Shown in pieces: positions 48,776 to 58,463 of a stretch of DNA of 64,000 nucleotides. The number at the start of each line of letters is the position of its first letter. Positions within the stretch are counted from its first letter, which is position 1. The position numbers and the translations under genes are program-made. The notes under the pieces were generated by a model. The model worked only from the letters and a program-made list of their open reading frames with translations, was not told the DNA's origin and searched no databases. The stretch comes from Nocardia vaccinii NBRC 15922 (GTDB lineage: Bacteria > Actinomycetota > Actinomycetes > Mycobacteriales > Mycobacteriaceae), in assembly GCF_001613305.1 (NCBI RefSeq), contig NZ_BDCC01000009.1:186001-250000 (forward strand), given 5' to 3'.

Positions 48776-50578
48776 TCACAGCGGCCCCGCCTCGGAAAGC
48801 TCCGCGCCGCTGTCGAACGGCTTCGTAGGCGCGGGGGTTGTCTGGTTCTTCGCCCGCTCGTCCTTGGACTGGTCCTTCAACGCGGCGGTTCCGGGGTTGA
48901 CGGTTGTTCCGGTGTCGACGCTCGGTGTCCTGTCCTGCGTTTGCCCGGTGGTGGAATCCTGCCCACCCGCGGTGGGACTGCTCATGTGATTGCCGGAATC
49001 CGAGGACGTCGAGGACGAACTGCCCGATGCGCCTGAGGATTCCGCGGTGCTGTGCGAGTCCGAAGAACTGTGCGAGTCCGAAGAACTATGGGAATCCGAG
49101 GAGCTGTGCGAATCCGATGCGCCGTGAGATCCTGACGCGCCCTCGGTATCCGAGGCGCCCTGCGGGCCCGAGGCCCCATGGTCCTCGGTGGAGATGACAG
49201 GCATGCCGTGCTCGTCGAGTTCGAGCGTGTAGGTCTTGTCGTCTCCGGCGGAGTCGGACAGATTCAGCGCCAGACCGCCCTGCGAGCCCAGCCCGACCTT
49301 CACATGCTTTCCGGCGATATCGAATTCGGCGACGGACTTCTCCGAAGCGCCCGACGCACCGCTCGCCGACTTCAGGACACCATCGATACCCTTCTCGATC
49401 TGCCCGGACAGCGCGCTGATCGCGCTCTCCCCCTGGGTGACAATCGAATTCATCGTGGTGCCGAGGCCGTTCAACGCCGAGGTGGCGGTGCTGGTCAGCG
49501 AACTGGCCTGACTCGCCAGGCTGGAGAGCGTGGTGCTGAGGTTGGAGTTGTTGCTGTTCGAGTTGTTGGTGTTGTTGTTCGTGGGCGACGTGGTTGTGGT
49601 CTTGTCCCCCGAATCGGTGGTCGTCGTCGATGCCGGCGTTGTCGACTTGGACGGAGATGGGGAGGCCGACGGAGATGGGGAGGGCGACGGAGACGGCGCT
49701 GGCGATGCGTTGGATGTCGCCGGGCGGGGATACTTGGTGTCGTGCACCGCGTTCATGGCATCGGTGACGAGTTTGTATGCGTTGTTGATATCGCCGTCGG
49801 CCTCGTCGCACACCGTGTCGAATATGTTCAGCTTGGCTTCGACATCGGGTTTGAAAACATGATCCAGCCAGTAGTTCACTGCCGCCTGAGTACGCTGCCC
49901 CAAGCCGTCCTTTTTATCGACCGGATTGTGCGTGGAAAACGCCTCATTATCGCCCGTATCAATCTTCCTGGATGGGAACCATAGAGTCACCTGTCGCGCT
50001 TGAAGATTACCGACCCATTCTTTGGCATTACGAATGTCAATCATTTCCTGAATGTCATCCGCAGACCGTCCATCGATCTCCAGCTTCGGATCATCTCCAT
50101 CGAAGCCGGTCATATTGCGAACATTGGCCGCTTTACCAGTGACAGCACTACGAGCCGTGTCGACGAACTTGCCGATCGCATCGACCGCCGCCTGCGCCGC
50201 TTGGATATCATTACCCGCCAGCCGAACCTGCTCGACTGCCATCTGATGCGCGGTGTCGGAGGTGGCACCGCCGCTCCACACAGCCTGAAGACGAATAGCA
50301 CAGTTCTGCTGGGTGTATTGCTCGGTCTGCGCCTGAGTCAGCGCCGCCGACAACGCATCACGCGTACCGGCGAGTTTCGCGAGGTTCATGCCACGCTGTT
50401 CGTCGTATCGCGCCTCGATGTCCGAAAGACTTCGATTCGAAGGCCACAGTACGAGATACAGCGGGTAGAACTTCATGAAATACGCGATTCCCCCCTTTGC
50501 ACCCCAGTTGAGAATTTGATCGACCGACTCACCCGCGTGCGCCTTGATCTCGTCTCCGGTCGGTGCCGCAATCCCCAT
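48776..50578 (-). CDS. 600-residue WXG-domain protein with Ser/Asp/His repeat tail
   Basis: N-terminal helical region with WXG motif (W101-S-G103 in LQAVWSGGATSDTAHQM), then a soluble domain (about 150-285), a Pro/Ser/Thr/Asn low-complexity linker (about 290-345), helices (LSTTLSSLASQASSLTSTA), a beta-rich segment (FDIAGKHVKVGLGSQGGLAL), and a tail with four SDSHSS-type repeats. Probably a secreted T7SS protein with a surface-exposed stalk. Function unknown. It starts 28 bases after the stop of the small EspC-like gene (50606), so both are one transcript. Confidence 0.78.
   Translation of the reverse strand: MGIAAPTGDEIKAHAGESVDQILNWGAKGGIAYFMKFYPLYLVLWPSNRSLSDIEARYDEQRGMNLAKLAGTRDALSAALTQAQTEQYTQQNCAIRLQAVWSGGATSDTAHQMAVEQVRLAGNDIQAAQAAVDAIGKFVDTARSAVTGKAANVRNMTGFDGDDPKLEIDGRSADDIQEMIDIRNAKEWVGNLQARQVTLWFPSRKIDTGDNEAFSTHNPVDKKDGLGQRTQAAVNYWLDHVFKPDVEAKLNIFDTVCDEADGDINNAYKLVTDAMNAVHDTKYPRPATSNASPAPSPSPSPSPSASPSPSKSTTPASTTTTDSGDKTTTTSPTNNNTNNSNSNNSNLSTTLSSLASQASSLTSTATSALNGLGTTMNSIVTQGESAISALSGQIEKGIDGVLKSASGASGASEKSVAEFDIAGKHVKVGLGSQGGLALNLSDSAGDDKTYTLELDEHGMPVISTEDHGASGPQGASDTEGASGSHGASDSHSSSDSHSSSDSHSSSDSHSTAESSGASGSSSSTSSDSGNHMSSPTAGGQDSTTGQTQDRTPSVDTGTTVNPGTAALKDQSKDERAKNQTTPAPTKPFDSGAELSEAGPL
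49050..49121 (-). repeat. 18-base tandem repeat in the WXG protein gene
   Basis: Four units of about 18 bases (plus-strand form CTGTGCGAGTCCGAAGAA): 49050-49067, 49068-49085, 49086-49103 and 49104-49121. The first two are identical. They encode six-residue SDSHSS units and could vary in number by slippage. Confidence 0.85.
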
Positions 50579-50605
50579 AACTCGTGCTCCCCTGATTGTC
50601 CGCGG

Positions 50606-50941
50606 CTACTGGTCGGCGTTCGAGATCTGCTCGGCGTTGTAGCCGTCGGTCCAGCCGTAGGCGATGGCGCTCGCCCCCAGCGCGGTTGCGGTCGCCGTGG
50701 TGGCATCACTCCAGTGCTGCAGCCAGTCGGCGATGTGCTGCAGCCCGTCGTGGATCGCGGCGCCCTGCGCCACGTAGGCGCGCCCGGCCTCACACTCCGC
50801 ACCGTTGCGCCCCGTGCCGAACATATGATCGCCGCTGCTGACCGCCTTGGCCTGATTGGCGACGGTCGTCGCCGAATCCCGCATATGGCCGGCGAGTTTG
50901 GCCAGATCGTCCGTACTGACGTCCAACGGCGCGTTCGCCAT
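50606..50941 (-). CDS. EspC-like small T7SS substrate with YxxxD signal
   Basis: 111 residues from the ATG at 50941, which has GGAGGGAC eight bases upstream. Two amphipathic helices separated by a glycine-rich turn (GDHMFGTGRNGAEC), with the signal YGWTD (Y95-D99) at the end. It resembles the DUF6317/EspC group of ESX-associated proteins, which lack the central WXG. Upstream of the 600-residue WXG protein gene in the same operon, so the two are likely partners. Confidence 0.8.
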   Translation of the reverse strand: MANAPLDVSTDDLAKLAGHMRDSATTVANQAKAVSSGDHMFGTGRNGAECEAGRAYVAQGAAIHDGLQHIADWLQHWSDATTATATALGASAIAYGWTDGYNAEQISNADQ

Positions 50942-51327
50942 CGCTGTGTCCCTCCACTCCCCGACCGGCTTCGGCAATCGCCCCGCCGATCCTTCGGCCC
51001 GCGATCGCCCTACCTATTTGGACGTACACGGCATACGAATGGTTCCGTCCGATCATAGGAGTCGTCGGCGACGAGAGCCCGGCCGATCCTCCCGTACTGG
51101 TGAATCGGACCGATCGGGCAGGTTGGCGGACCGACACAGCGACCGGCCGTCGGCGTACGGATCTCCGGTCGCTACCGGTGAACCACTCCGGCACCGACCG
51201 GATCGGACAGTTGCACAACACGATCGACGCTCGGTCCCACAGTGCCGAACGGCGACGTCGATCTAGTGTCGAATGCGCCTGCACCAGCGCATATCTCGCC
51301 CGCACGCCATCGACTGCGGCCGCGAAC
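50942..51327. other. 386-base gene-free region
   Basis: Between two same-direction genes. I see no gene, strong hairpin or repeat. It should carry the promoter for the EspC-like and WXG operon. Confidence 0.45.
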
Positions 51328-51645
51328 TCAGTGCTTGTGGTCGCCCACATGCCCCTGATCGGTGCGCACCCATTGGGTCGTACCGTCGGGGTTGTGGTGG
51401 AATTCCCACGCCGAATAGTCGCCGTCGTTGTCGACGGCGGTGACGTGGTCGGCGAAGCCGTCGTGGTCCAGATCGCTCCATACGTCTATGGAGTGCGTGC
51501 CATGGACGGTTTCGGCATCGGGGATGTGGTCGGCGTTGAGATCCTGAGTGGGGTGGTGGAGCTCGATGGCGCCTAGACCGCCGAGATCGGAATGCGCGTC
51601 GACGTCCGGCATGTCCAGGCCTGGCAGGTCGCCCGAATTGACCAT
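51328..51645 (-). CDS. DUF6802-like Asp-rich protein, calcium-binding-type repeats
   Basis: 105 residues with two Asp/His-rich repeats: DLNADHIPDAETVHG and DLDHDGFADHVTAVDNDGDYSAWEFHH. The D-x-[DN]-x-D spacing resembles dockerin/EF-hand calcium loops. Proteins of this type accompany ESX substrates in nocardiae. No signal peptide. Ca2+ binding is inferred from spacing only. Confidence 0.75.
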   Translation of the reverse strand: MVNSGDLPGLDMPDVDAHSDLGGLGAIELHHPTQDLNADHIPDAETVHGTHSIDVWSDLDHDGFADHVTAVDNDGDYSAWEFHHNPDGTTQWVRTDQGHVGDHKH

Positions 51646-51827
51646 GTGCAGCTCCTCGGATGGGGTCCGGCAGGGAAGTGGCTACATCCTGTCATCCGAC
51701 CCACCCGCGGCGCATCCACCTTTGCCGGGTTCCTGTGGATAACTCACGAAATGCGATGTCGAGCATATGTGCGGCAACCGGACCCGGCTGTGGACAACCT
51801 GCGCGGACCCGGATTCGGAAGCGGCTC

Positions 51828-52022
51828 TCAGTCCTGCGGTATGACCACCCATAGAACGAGGTAGATCAGGAACTGCGGCCCGGGCAGCAGGCACGACAGG
51901 ATGAACAGCAGGCGGATCAGGGTGGCGTTCCAGCCGAAGTACTCGGCCAGCCCACCGCAGACGCCTCCGATCCAGCGATCGGTACGGGAACGGGTCAGGC
52001 GACGCATATCACTGGTTGTCAT
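51828..52022 (-). CDS. PspC-domain mini-protein
   Basis: 64 residues consisting of just a PspC domain: RTDRWIGGVCGGLAEYFGWN, a membrane helix LIRLLFILSCLLPG and LIYLVLWVVIPQD. I start at the ATG at 52022. It is the third PspC gene in the window. Divergent from the ABC-F gene; function as an envelope-stress component is inferred. Confidence 0.88.
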   Translation of the reverse strand: MTTSDMRRLTRSRTDRWIGGVCGGLAEYFGWNATLIRLLFILSCLLPGPQFLIYLVLWVVIPQD

Positions 52023-52200
52023 ATCTCCACTGTGCCGTCCCGGCACCCGGACGCACATCGGGACCAGGACCGATGCACACCCTGATTTCCGCGGGCCCGA
52101 TCTCGGGGTACAACCCCGAACACGGCAGACTCATGTCCGTGAACAAGCTTGTCAGCCCAGGACCGACAGGACACGGCGTGCGCGCCGGCGAGGCGAAGTC

Positions 52201-53847
52201 GTGAGCGCGACCCTGCACGCCCGCGGCCTGTCCGCCGGACACGGCGAACGCGTCCTGTTCAGCGATCTGGATCTGATCCTGGCGCCCGGCGATGTGATCG
52301 GGCTGGTCGGTGTGAACGGGGCCGGGAAGTCGACGCTGTTGCGAATGCTGTCCGAAGGCAACGCGGCCGAGGGGCAGATCTCGTTGAGCCCGCCCGACGC
52401 GACAGTGGGCTACCTCGCACAGGAACCCGAGCGCATCTCCGGAGAGACGGTGCTGGAATTCCTGTCCCGACGCACGGGAGTCGCTGCGGCGCAAAACATC
52501 ATGGACGCCGCCGCCGAACGCCTGGCCGCAGCGCCCGACGGCGCGGACGACTACTCCGCCGCCCTGGAACGTTGGCTGGCGCTGGGTGGCGCGGATCTGG
52601 ACCAGCGAGCACAGGAGGTGGCCGCGGAACTCGGCCTGATCGAGAGCCTGCCGCAGGGTCTGGACACCACGATGACGGGTCTGTCCGGCGGGCAGGCCGC
52701 ACGGGCGGGCCTGGCCTCGGTGTTGTTGTCCCGCTTCGACATTCTGCTGCTGGACGAGCCCACCAACGATCTGGACCTGGACGGGCTGGCCCGGCTCGAG
52801 CGCTTCGTGGCCGGGGTGCGGGCGCCACTGATGGTGATCAGCCATGATCGGGAGTTTCTGGCGCGCACCGTGAATCGCATCGTCGAGCTGGATCTGGCGC
52901 AGCAGCAGGTCGGCGTGTACGACGGCGGTTACGAGTCGTACCTGGCCGAGCGTGAGATCGCCCGCCGGCATGCTCGCGAGGCCTACGAGGAGTACGCGGA
53001 CACCAAATCCGGGCTGCAGGCGCGCGCGACGATGCAGCGTAACTGGCTCGAGCACGGCGTCCGCAACGCCCGCCGCAAGGCCAAGACCGATTCGGACAAG
53101 GCGGGCCGCAAGATGCGCGCGGAATCCACCGAGAAACAGGCATCGAAGATGCGGCAGACTCAGCGACGCATCGAACGCCTCGAGGTCGTGGAGGAGCCGC
53201 GCAAGGAGTGGGAACTGCGCATGGAGATCGCCGCCGCCCCGCGCAGCGGGTCGGTGGTCGCCACCGTCACCGGCGCGAGCCTCACTCGCGGTGATTTCAC
53301 CCTGGGACCGGTGACCGCACGGGTGGACTGGGGTGACCGCATCGTACTGACCGGCGCCAACGGCTCCGGCAAATCCACTCTGCTGGCCGTGCTGCTGGGC
53401 AAGGTCTCGCCCGACACCGGAACCGCGACGCTCGGTTCCGCGGTTGCCGTGGGCGAGGTCGATCAGGCGCGCGGACTGTTCCGCGGAAATGCCTCGCTCG
53501 CCGAGATATTCGGCGCGGAGGTACCCGACTGGCCCGAGGCCGAGATGCGGACGCTGCTGGCCAAATTCGGCCTGCGCGGGCCACATGTGTTGCGCGCCAA
53601 CGACACCCTGTCCCCCGGCGAACGCACCCGCGCCGCGCTGGCGCTACTTCAGGCGCGCGGAGTGAATCTGCTGATCCTCGACGAACCTACCAACCACCTG
53701 GATCTGCCCGCCATCGAACAACTCGAGCAGGCCATCGAATCCTTCACCGGCACAATGATTCTCATCACCCATGACCGCCGCATGCTCGATACCGTCCGGG
53801 CGACGCGGCGCTGGCGGATGACCGACGGGCAACTCACCCAAGACTGA
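52201..53847 (+). CDS. ABC-F family ATPase
   Basis: 548 residues, two ABC domains on one chain and no membrane segment. Walker A motifs VGVNGAGKST (first) and TGANGSGKST (second), signatures LSGGQAARAGLA and LSPGERTRAAL, Walker B LLLDEPTNDLDLDG and LLILDEPTNHLDL, with a charged linker of the P-site tRNA interacting type (RNARRKAKTDSDKAGRKM). ABC-F proteins act on ribosomes; some confer antibiotic resistance. Which type cannot be told. Start at the GTG 52201 right after GAAGTC. Confidence 0.92.
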   Translation: MSATLHARGLSAGHGERVLFSDLDLILAPGDVIGLVGVNGAGKSTLLRMLSEGNAAEGQISLSPPDATVGYLAQEPERISGETVLEFLSRRTGVAAAQNIMDAAAERLAAAPDGADDYSAALERWLALGGADLDQRAQEVAAELGLIESLPQGLDTTMTGLSGGQAARAGLASVLLSRFDILLLDEPTNDLDLDGLARLERFVAGVRAPLMVISHDREFLARTVNRIVELDLAQQQVGVYDGGYESYLAEREIARRHAREAYEEYADTKSGLQARATMQRNWLEHGVRNARRKAKTDSDKAGRKMRAESTEKQASKMRQTQRRIERLEVVEEPRKEWELRMEIAAAPRSGSVVATVTGASLTRGDFTLGPVTARVDWGDRIVLTGANGSGKSTLLAVLLGKVSPDTGTATLGSAVAVGEVDQARGLFRGNASLAEIFGAEVPDWPEAEMRTLLAKFGLRGPHVLRANDTLSPGERTRAALALLQARGVNLLILDEPTNHLDLPAIEQLEQAIESFTGTMILITHDRRMLDTVRATRRWRMTDGQLTQD

Positions 53848-53985
53848 CCCGCGCGACTTGCTCGCGACGGGAGCGGCTCGGTGCCGCCGACATCCGACGG
53901 CACGCACACCAGCGGCGGTTCGGGCCAGACCGGGGCTCGCCCGATCACGGCGGACCGCCACGCGGAAGGAACACGCCCGAGCCGC

Positions 53986-54981
53986 TCAGCCCTCCTTGAT
54001 CGCGGAGATCAGGGTGCGGTCGGCGATGGTGCGGGTGCTGACGATCTGGGTGAAGGTGTGCGGCTGCTCGCCGGGTTTCTGCTGGGTGAGACGGACCTCC
54101 CACTGGCTGCCGTCGCTGCTGCCGCGGGTGACCTGCACGCAGTATCGGGTGCCGACGGGAACCTGGTTGATCCCACGTTGAATACTCTCCGCGGCCGGAA
54201 AAGCCGAGGGGCCCGAGGACGCCGAGGACACGGTCGCGTCGTCGGTGACCACCGCGCGGGCCGCCGAACCGGAACGCTGGACGTAGTAGGCGCGTTCGAA
54301 GGCCAGGATCGCGTCGGGGCCCGAACTCGTGCCGCCGGGATCGGTGCCGGAGACCTCGTCCGCATCGCGGCGCTGCTCACAATCCGCGGTCGCGATCGGC
54401 GCCGGCGAGGCCGCAGCGGTCATCGGCGGTGTGACGCGGGGAGCCGAATCCTCCACCACCGCGGGCACACTCGCCGCCGCGGTGGTGTTGTGCTTGCGAT
54501 TGCCGGTGTGCAACACGGTCAGTACCACCGAGACGATCACGATGCCGACGCCGACCAGGATCAGCAGGCTCAAAACCTTGTCGCGGCGGCGACGATCGTC
54601 GGCTCGGCGCGAACGCGCCCGGCGCAGCCGGGAACCCGCGCTCCCACCCGAACGATCGACGATCTGCGGAACCCGAACCGGACCGTCGTCGTCGCTGTAA
54701 TCGTATTCCCTGACCGGCGTCCGCTCGGCGGGCGCCTCGGGGGGCGGATCCGGTTGCCGCGCCCCCTGATCCAGCCATTCCTCCCAATCGCCGGAGCGAT
54801 CGGCTGTCCCGGGAATCGGCATCGGCGCGGGCCGCGCGGGTGGAGGTCGGCGCCGTCGGGTGCCGCGCCGCCCTGGACGCCGGCGCGACGGCTGCCGCTC
54901 GGGCGGACGCAGCATCGGCAGACCCAGGTCGAACGGATTGTCCTGCCCGGGATCCGGTTCCTCGGAATCAGATCTCGTCAT
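53986..54981 (-). CDS. single-pass membrane protein of T7SS module
   Basis: 331 residues. Basic, Arg/Pro-rich cytoplasmic N-terminus (about 1-130), one transmembrane helix (about 135-158, LSLLILVGVGIVIVSVVLTVL), an Ala/Thr linker, then a soluble extracellular domain (about 195-331; DAILAFERAYYVQRSG). Its start overlaps the end of the upstream WXG protein gene by 14 bases, so it belongs to that operon. Function unknown. Confidence 0.78.
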   Translation of the reverse strand: MTRSDSEEPDPGQDNPFDLGLPMLRPPERQPSRRRPGRRGTRRRRPPPARPAPMPIPGTADRSGDWEEWLDQGARQPDPPPEAPAERTPVREYDYSDDDGPVRVPQIVDRSGGSAGSRLRRARSRRADDRRRRDKVLSLLILVGVGIVIVSVVLTVLHTGNRKHNTTAAASVPAVVEDSAPRVTPPMTAAASPAPIATADCEQRRDADEVSGTDPGGTSSGPDAILAFERAYYVQRSGSAARAVVTDDATVSSASSGPSAFPAAESIQRGINQVPVGTRYCVQVTRGSSDGSQWEVRLTQQKPGEQPHTFTQIVSTRTIADRTLISAIKEG

Positions 54982-56413
54982 CGCCCAGATCGCCGATGAC
55001 GGCGGTCGGGACCATCTGCGCCGCAGCAGGAGCCGTCACACCGAGCTGACCGTCCCGGGGCTTCTGATCACCACCGCCGGTGCCCGCCGACGGCGGCAAC
55101 GCCAGCCCCGCGGCCGGGCCGGACTGGCTGGGCGCGGGCTCCGAGGTACCGGGCGCGGGAGTCGCCGGTTGCGGGACCGGTTTAGCCGTGGGCGCCGGTG
55201 CGCTCATACCCGGCGGCGCACTGCTGCCGCTCGGCGCGGGCGTATCGGAATCCGAGCCGCCCTGGTCCGGCGGGAGGATCGAATGCGAGTTCTGCGCAGG
55301 TTGGGCCGAGGTCGTGGATTGCGAACCGCCGAAATCGAACAGGCTCGAACTGGTGCCGCCGCCGGTTCCGTCCGTGCCGCCGGTCCCATTGGTCCCGTCG
55401 GTACTCGCCTTCGGATTGATCAGCTGCGGGATGGCCTGCTCGGCCACCTGCGCGCCCGTATCGATGGCATGCGTACCGACCTCGGCGATCTTATCGATCA
55501 ATTCGGTGCCGATATTGACCCCGGCGCTGATCGCCGACGACCCCAGATCCACACCCGCCGCGATGAGCTGCTCCTGCAACTGCAACTGCGCGGCCGCGGC
55601 GGGATCGAGCTGGGGACCGGTACCGGAACCGTTCATGGACAGCGCGGGCGTGGTGCCGTTGAACGCAGTGCCGTTGAACGAAGTCCCACTGTTGAACGGG
55701 TGGTAGTTGTTCGAGAGATTGTCCGGCGTGTAGCTGCTCGAATTGGTCGCGTCCTCGCTCGAGTAGCTCGGCGTGCTGTCGCCGGAGAACTGGTTCGTGG
55801 ACAGATCCACCGGCGTGGTGACCGTCAGCGGACCCATGGCCTTCAATTTCGAGGTGTGCGAGGCCATTTCGGTCTTCGCGGTATCGACCGCGGTGATCGC
55901 CTGGCGCAATGCCTGGCTGGCCCGGTTGATCACCGCATCGGTGTCGGGAGCGGCCTTGGCGTTGTTCAGGATGGTGCGCGCGTCGCGGCGGAAATCGGCG
56001 ATGATCGCGTCGACCTTCTGCGCGGCCCGGTAACTGGTGGACTGTGCGTCGCCGAGTACCGCCAGATACTGCGGGCCGCGATCGGATATGTCGCCGATCT
56101 GGGTCTGGGTGGTGCGCAACGCCGGGACGGCCGCATCCGCGCCCGGACCCGACCAGGTCGACTCCAGCACATGCATACCGTCGCGGTGCGGTGCCTCGGT
56201 ATCGGCGGCCTGGGTGGACGAATTCGTCAGCGCCCGCACGATACTCGCATCGGGCGCGCTGACTCCGGTACCGAGCGACGCGCGCAATGCCAGCATCGGC
56301 TGCACCAGACGCGCGATGATCGGCGGATCCACACCGTCGGAGCTGGTCTTCGCCGCCGGCCTCGCGGAGCGCGGGGTGATCGGCCGCCGTTCGAGCCGCG
56401 GTGCTCGCCTCAT
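54968..56413 (-). CDS. large WXG-domain protein with Pro-rich tail
   Basis: 481 residues. N-terminal part with WXG motif (W87-S-G89 in VLESTWSGPGADAAV), long helices (about 90-190), a Ser/Asn/Thr-rich linker, an amphipathic segment (about 270-330) and a Gly/Ser/Pro-rich C-terminus (PAPAPTAKPVPQPATPAPG style). Overlaps the EspC-like gene upstream by 4 bases (ATGA) and the membrane protein gene downstream by 14, so three genes make one translational unit. Likely a secreted partner of the EspC-like protein. Confidence 0.78.
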   Translation of the reverse strand: MRRAPRLERRPITPRSARPAAKTSSDGVDPPIIARLVQPMLALRASLGTGVSAPDASIVRALTNSSTQAADTEAPHRDGMHVLESTWSGPGADAAVPALRTTQTQIGDISDRGPQYLAVLGDAQSTSYRAAQKVDAIIADFRRDARTILNNAKAAPDTDAVINRASQALRQAITAVDTAKTEMASHTSKLKAMGPLTVTTPVDLSTNQFSGDSTPSYSSEDATNSSSYTPDNLSNNYHPFNSGTSFNGTAFNGTTPALSMNGSGTGPQLDPAAAAQLQLQEQLIAAGVDLGSSAISAGVNIGTELIDKIAEVGTHAIDTGAQVAEQAIPQLINPKASTDGTNGTGGTDGTGGGTSSSLFDFGGSQSTTSAQPAQNSHSILPPDQGGSDSDTPAPSGSSAPPGMSAPAPTAKPVPQPATPAPGTSEPAPSQSGPAAGLALPPSAGTGGGDQKPRDGQLGVTAPAAAQMVPTAVIGDLGDDEI

Positions 56414-56733
56414 ACCAGTGTCTCCCCGGTCTTGGCGATGGCGGCCGCGGTGCCGGCATCGGAATCCTGCATATCGGAGGTGTACTCGCGCAGCACCTGT
56501 CCGTAGGCGTGGACCAGCTGGCCCGCCGTGGACAACGCCTGCACATGCTGCGAGACCGCGGCCGTGAACTGCGCCGCGAACTCCGCTCCCACCAAACCCA
56601 GATCGGCCGAGAGCCGATCGGGATTCACCGCGCCGCCCGCAGCCACGGCCGCGGAGGCCAACTGCTGCGAGACATTGTCGGCAACGGTCTTGTAGGCGGC
56701 CATCGCCGCCGGATCCAGCTTCAGCGCGTCCAC
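56410..56733 (-). CDS. EspC-family small T7SS protein
   Basis: 107 residues, two helices (residues about 8-45 and 50-85) joined by GLVGAEFAAQFTAAVSQHVQA, which is the EspC/type VII target pattern; the tail has YGQVLREYTSDMQD but not a strict YxxxD. First gene of the three-gene overlapping operon. The small-plus-large arrangement repeats that at 39746-41343 and 48776-50941. Confidence 0.83.
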   Translation of the reverse strand: MDALKLDPAAMAAYKTVADNVSQQLASAAVAAGGAVNPDRLSADLGLVGAEFAAQFTAAVSQHVQALSTAGQLVHAYGQVLREYTSDMQDSDAGTAAAIAKTGETLV

Positions 56734-56863
56734 TGTTCCCCCTCACGGAAATCAAGCTCTCGCTGTCGCATCATGAGTCGAGTCCACCATACTTGGCCCC
56801 GACCCGAAACGCTCTCCGATCACCGATCACGCACCGGAAAGCCTGGTCGGCCCGGCGCCGCGG

Positions 56864-58231
56864 TCACACCGCCGCGACGCGCTTGGCCAGGTCGTCGGCC
56901 AGCTGACGGGCCCGATCGAGATCGGTCGCCTCGACCATCACCCGCACCAGTTGTTCGGTTCCGCTGGGGCGCAGCAGCACCCGGCCGGATTCACCGAGGA
57001 CGCGCTCGGCCTCGAGCACCGCGTCGCGGACCTCCCCGGACTCCGCGACCGCCACCTTGTCCGCGACCGGGACGTTCACCAGAACCTGCGGCACCGTCTC
57101 GACAACGGAGGCGAGATCGGCCATGCTCCGGCCGGTTTCGGCCATGCGCGCCAGCAGGCGCAGCCCGGTCAGCAGGCCGTCTCCGGTGGTGCCGAACCGC
57201 GGGAAGACCACGTGCCCGGACTGCTCGCCGCCGAGGGTGTAACCGCCGCGACGCAACTCCTCGAGCACGTAGCGGTCGCCGACAGCCGTGGTGCGCACCG
57301 TGATTCCCGCCTCCCGCATCGCGATGTGCAGGCCCAGATTGCTCATCACCGTGGCGACGAGGGTGTCGTCCACGAGTTCGCCCGCCTCCCGCATCCCGAT
57401 CGCCAGCACCGCCATGATCGCGTCGCCGTCGACCACCGCACCGGTGGCGTCCACGGCCAGGCAGCGGTCCGCGTCGCCGTCGTGGGCCAGGCCGAGATCC
57501 GCGCCGTATTCGCGCACCGCGTCGCGAATCACTTCCAGATGCGTGGAACCGCAACGGTCGTTTATGTTCAGGCCGTCCGGCTCGGCGTTGATGGCGATGA
57601 CCCGCGCCCCCGCCGCCCGATAGGCCGCCGGGCCGACGTCCGAGGCCGCGCCGTGTGCGCAGTCCACCACGACGGTCAGCCCGTTCAGGTCGCGACCGGT
57701 CGCGTCCACCAGATGCTCGACATAGCGTTCGTGCGTCCCGGCCTGGCTGTAGTGCTCCTCGACCCGGCCGTCGATCCCGGACAGGCTCAGCACCCGGCCG
57801 ATCCCGGCGCCGGTGGGCCGCAGGAAATCACGCTGGTGCACCAACTCCTCGATGCGGTCCTCGATCGCGTCGTCGAGTTTGTGCCCGCCCGCGGCGAAGA
57901 TCTTGATTCCGTTGTCGGGCATGGGATTGTGCGAGGCAGAGATCATCACGCCCAGGCACGCGTCGTAGATCGAGGTCAGGTAGGCCACCGCGGGCGTGGG
58001 CAGGACGCCGACCGACACCACGTCCACCCCGGCGGAGGTCAGGCCCGCGACCACCGCGGCCTCGAGCATCTCGCTACTGGCCCGCGGATCGCGGCCCACC
58101 ACCGCTGTCGGACGTGACTTCCCGCGGCTGAGCACCTGGGCCGCCGCGGCCGAAACATGTAGCGCCAGTTCCGGACCCAGCGAACCGTTGGCCAGCCCGC
58201 GGACCCCGTCGGTGCCGAACAAACGTCCCAT
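56864..58231 (-). CDS. glmM: phosphoglucosamine mutase
   Basis: Converts glucosamine-6-phosphate to -1-phosphate in UDP-GlcNAc synthesis. 455 residues. Start [16 protein letters not shown]; catalytic serine S100 in ISASHNP; metal loop DGDADRC; sugar loop GGEQSGHV; phosphate site [11 protein letters not shown]. Downstream of rplM-rpsI in the same direction, as in mycobacteria, but separated by 525 bases with repeats. Confidence 0.98.
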   Translation of the reverse strand: MGRLFGTDGVRGLANGSLGPELALHVSAAAAQVLSRGKSRPTAVVGRDPRASSEMLEAAVVAGLTSAGVDVVSVGVLPTPAVAYLTSIYDACLGVMISASHNPMPDNGIKIFAAGGHKLDDAIEDRIEELVHQRDFLRPTGAGIGRVLSLSGIDGRVEEHYSQAGTHERYVEHLVDATGRDLNGLTVVVDCAHGAASDVGPAAYRAAGARVIAINAEPDGLNINDRCGSTHLEVIRDAVREYGADLGLAHDGDADRCLAVDATGAVVDGDAIMAVLAIGMREAGELVDDTLVATVMSNLGLHIAMREAGITVRTTAVGDRYVLEELRRGGYTLGGEQSGHVVFPRFGTTGDGLLTGLRLLARMAETGRSMADLASVVETVPQVLVNVPVADKVAVAESGEVRDAVLEAERVLGESGRVLLRPSGTEQLVRVMVEATDLDRARQLADDLAKRVAAV

Positions 58232-58309
58232 TCAAATGCCCCTCAATGTCTGCGTACGGCGTCCGGTGCACCCGGGTCGGGGGGTCAGCGGAACCGTTGT
58301 CGATACAGC

Positions 58310-58365
58310 ACGAGAGCAGGCACCCGATCCGATCGCGGACGATCCGATCGGGTGCCTGCTCTCGT
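58310..58365. terminator. very long hairpin between rpsI and glmM
   Basis: Perfect 20-bp arms (58310-58329, 58346-58365; ACGAGAGCAGGCACCCGATC and its complement), then one mismatch and four more pairs around a six-base loop. Strong enough to end the rplM-rpsI transcript before glmM. No T-run. Could equally stabilise the ribosomal mRNA. Confidence 0.65.
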
Positions 58366-58463
58366 ACGGGTGCCGAGTCGACCGTACTCCGAGCCGCACC
58401 GGACGGGGAGCCGGACCGGCACTCTGCGAGTCCAGGGCCCCGGACACCACGGCAACAAGCCCG

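Noticed and set aside
39746..56733. Integrated phage, plasmid or transposon-borne island
   Set aside because: No integrase, transposase, terminal repeats or tRNA target were found at the edges; the genes share the host's codon bias.
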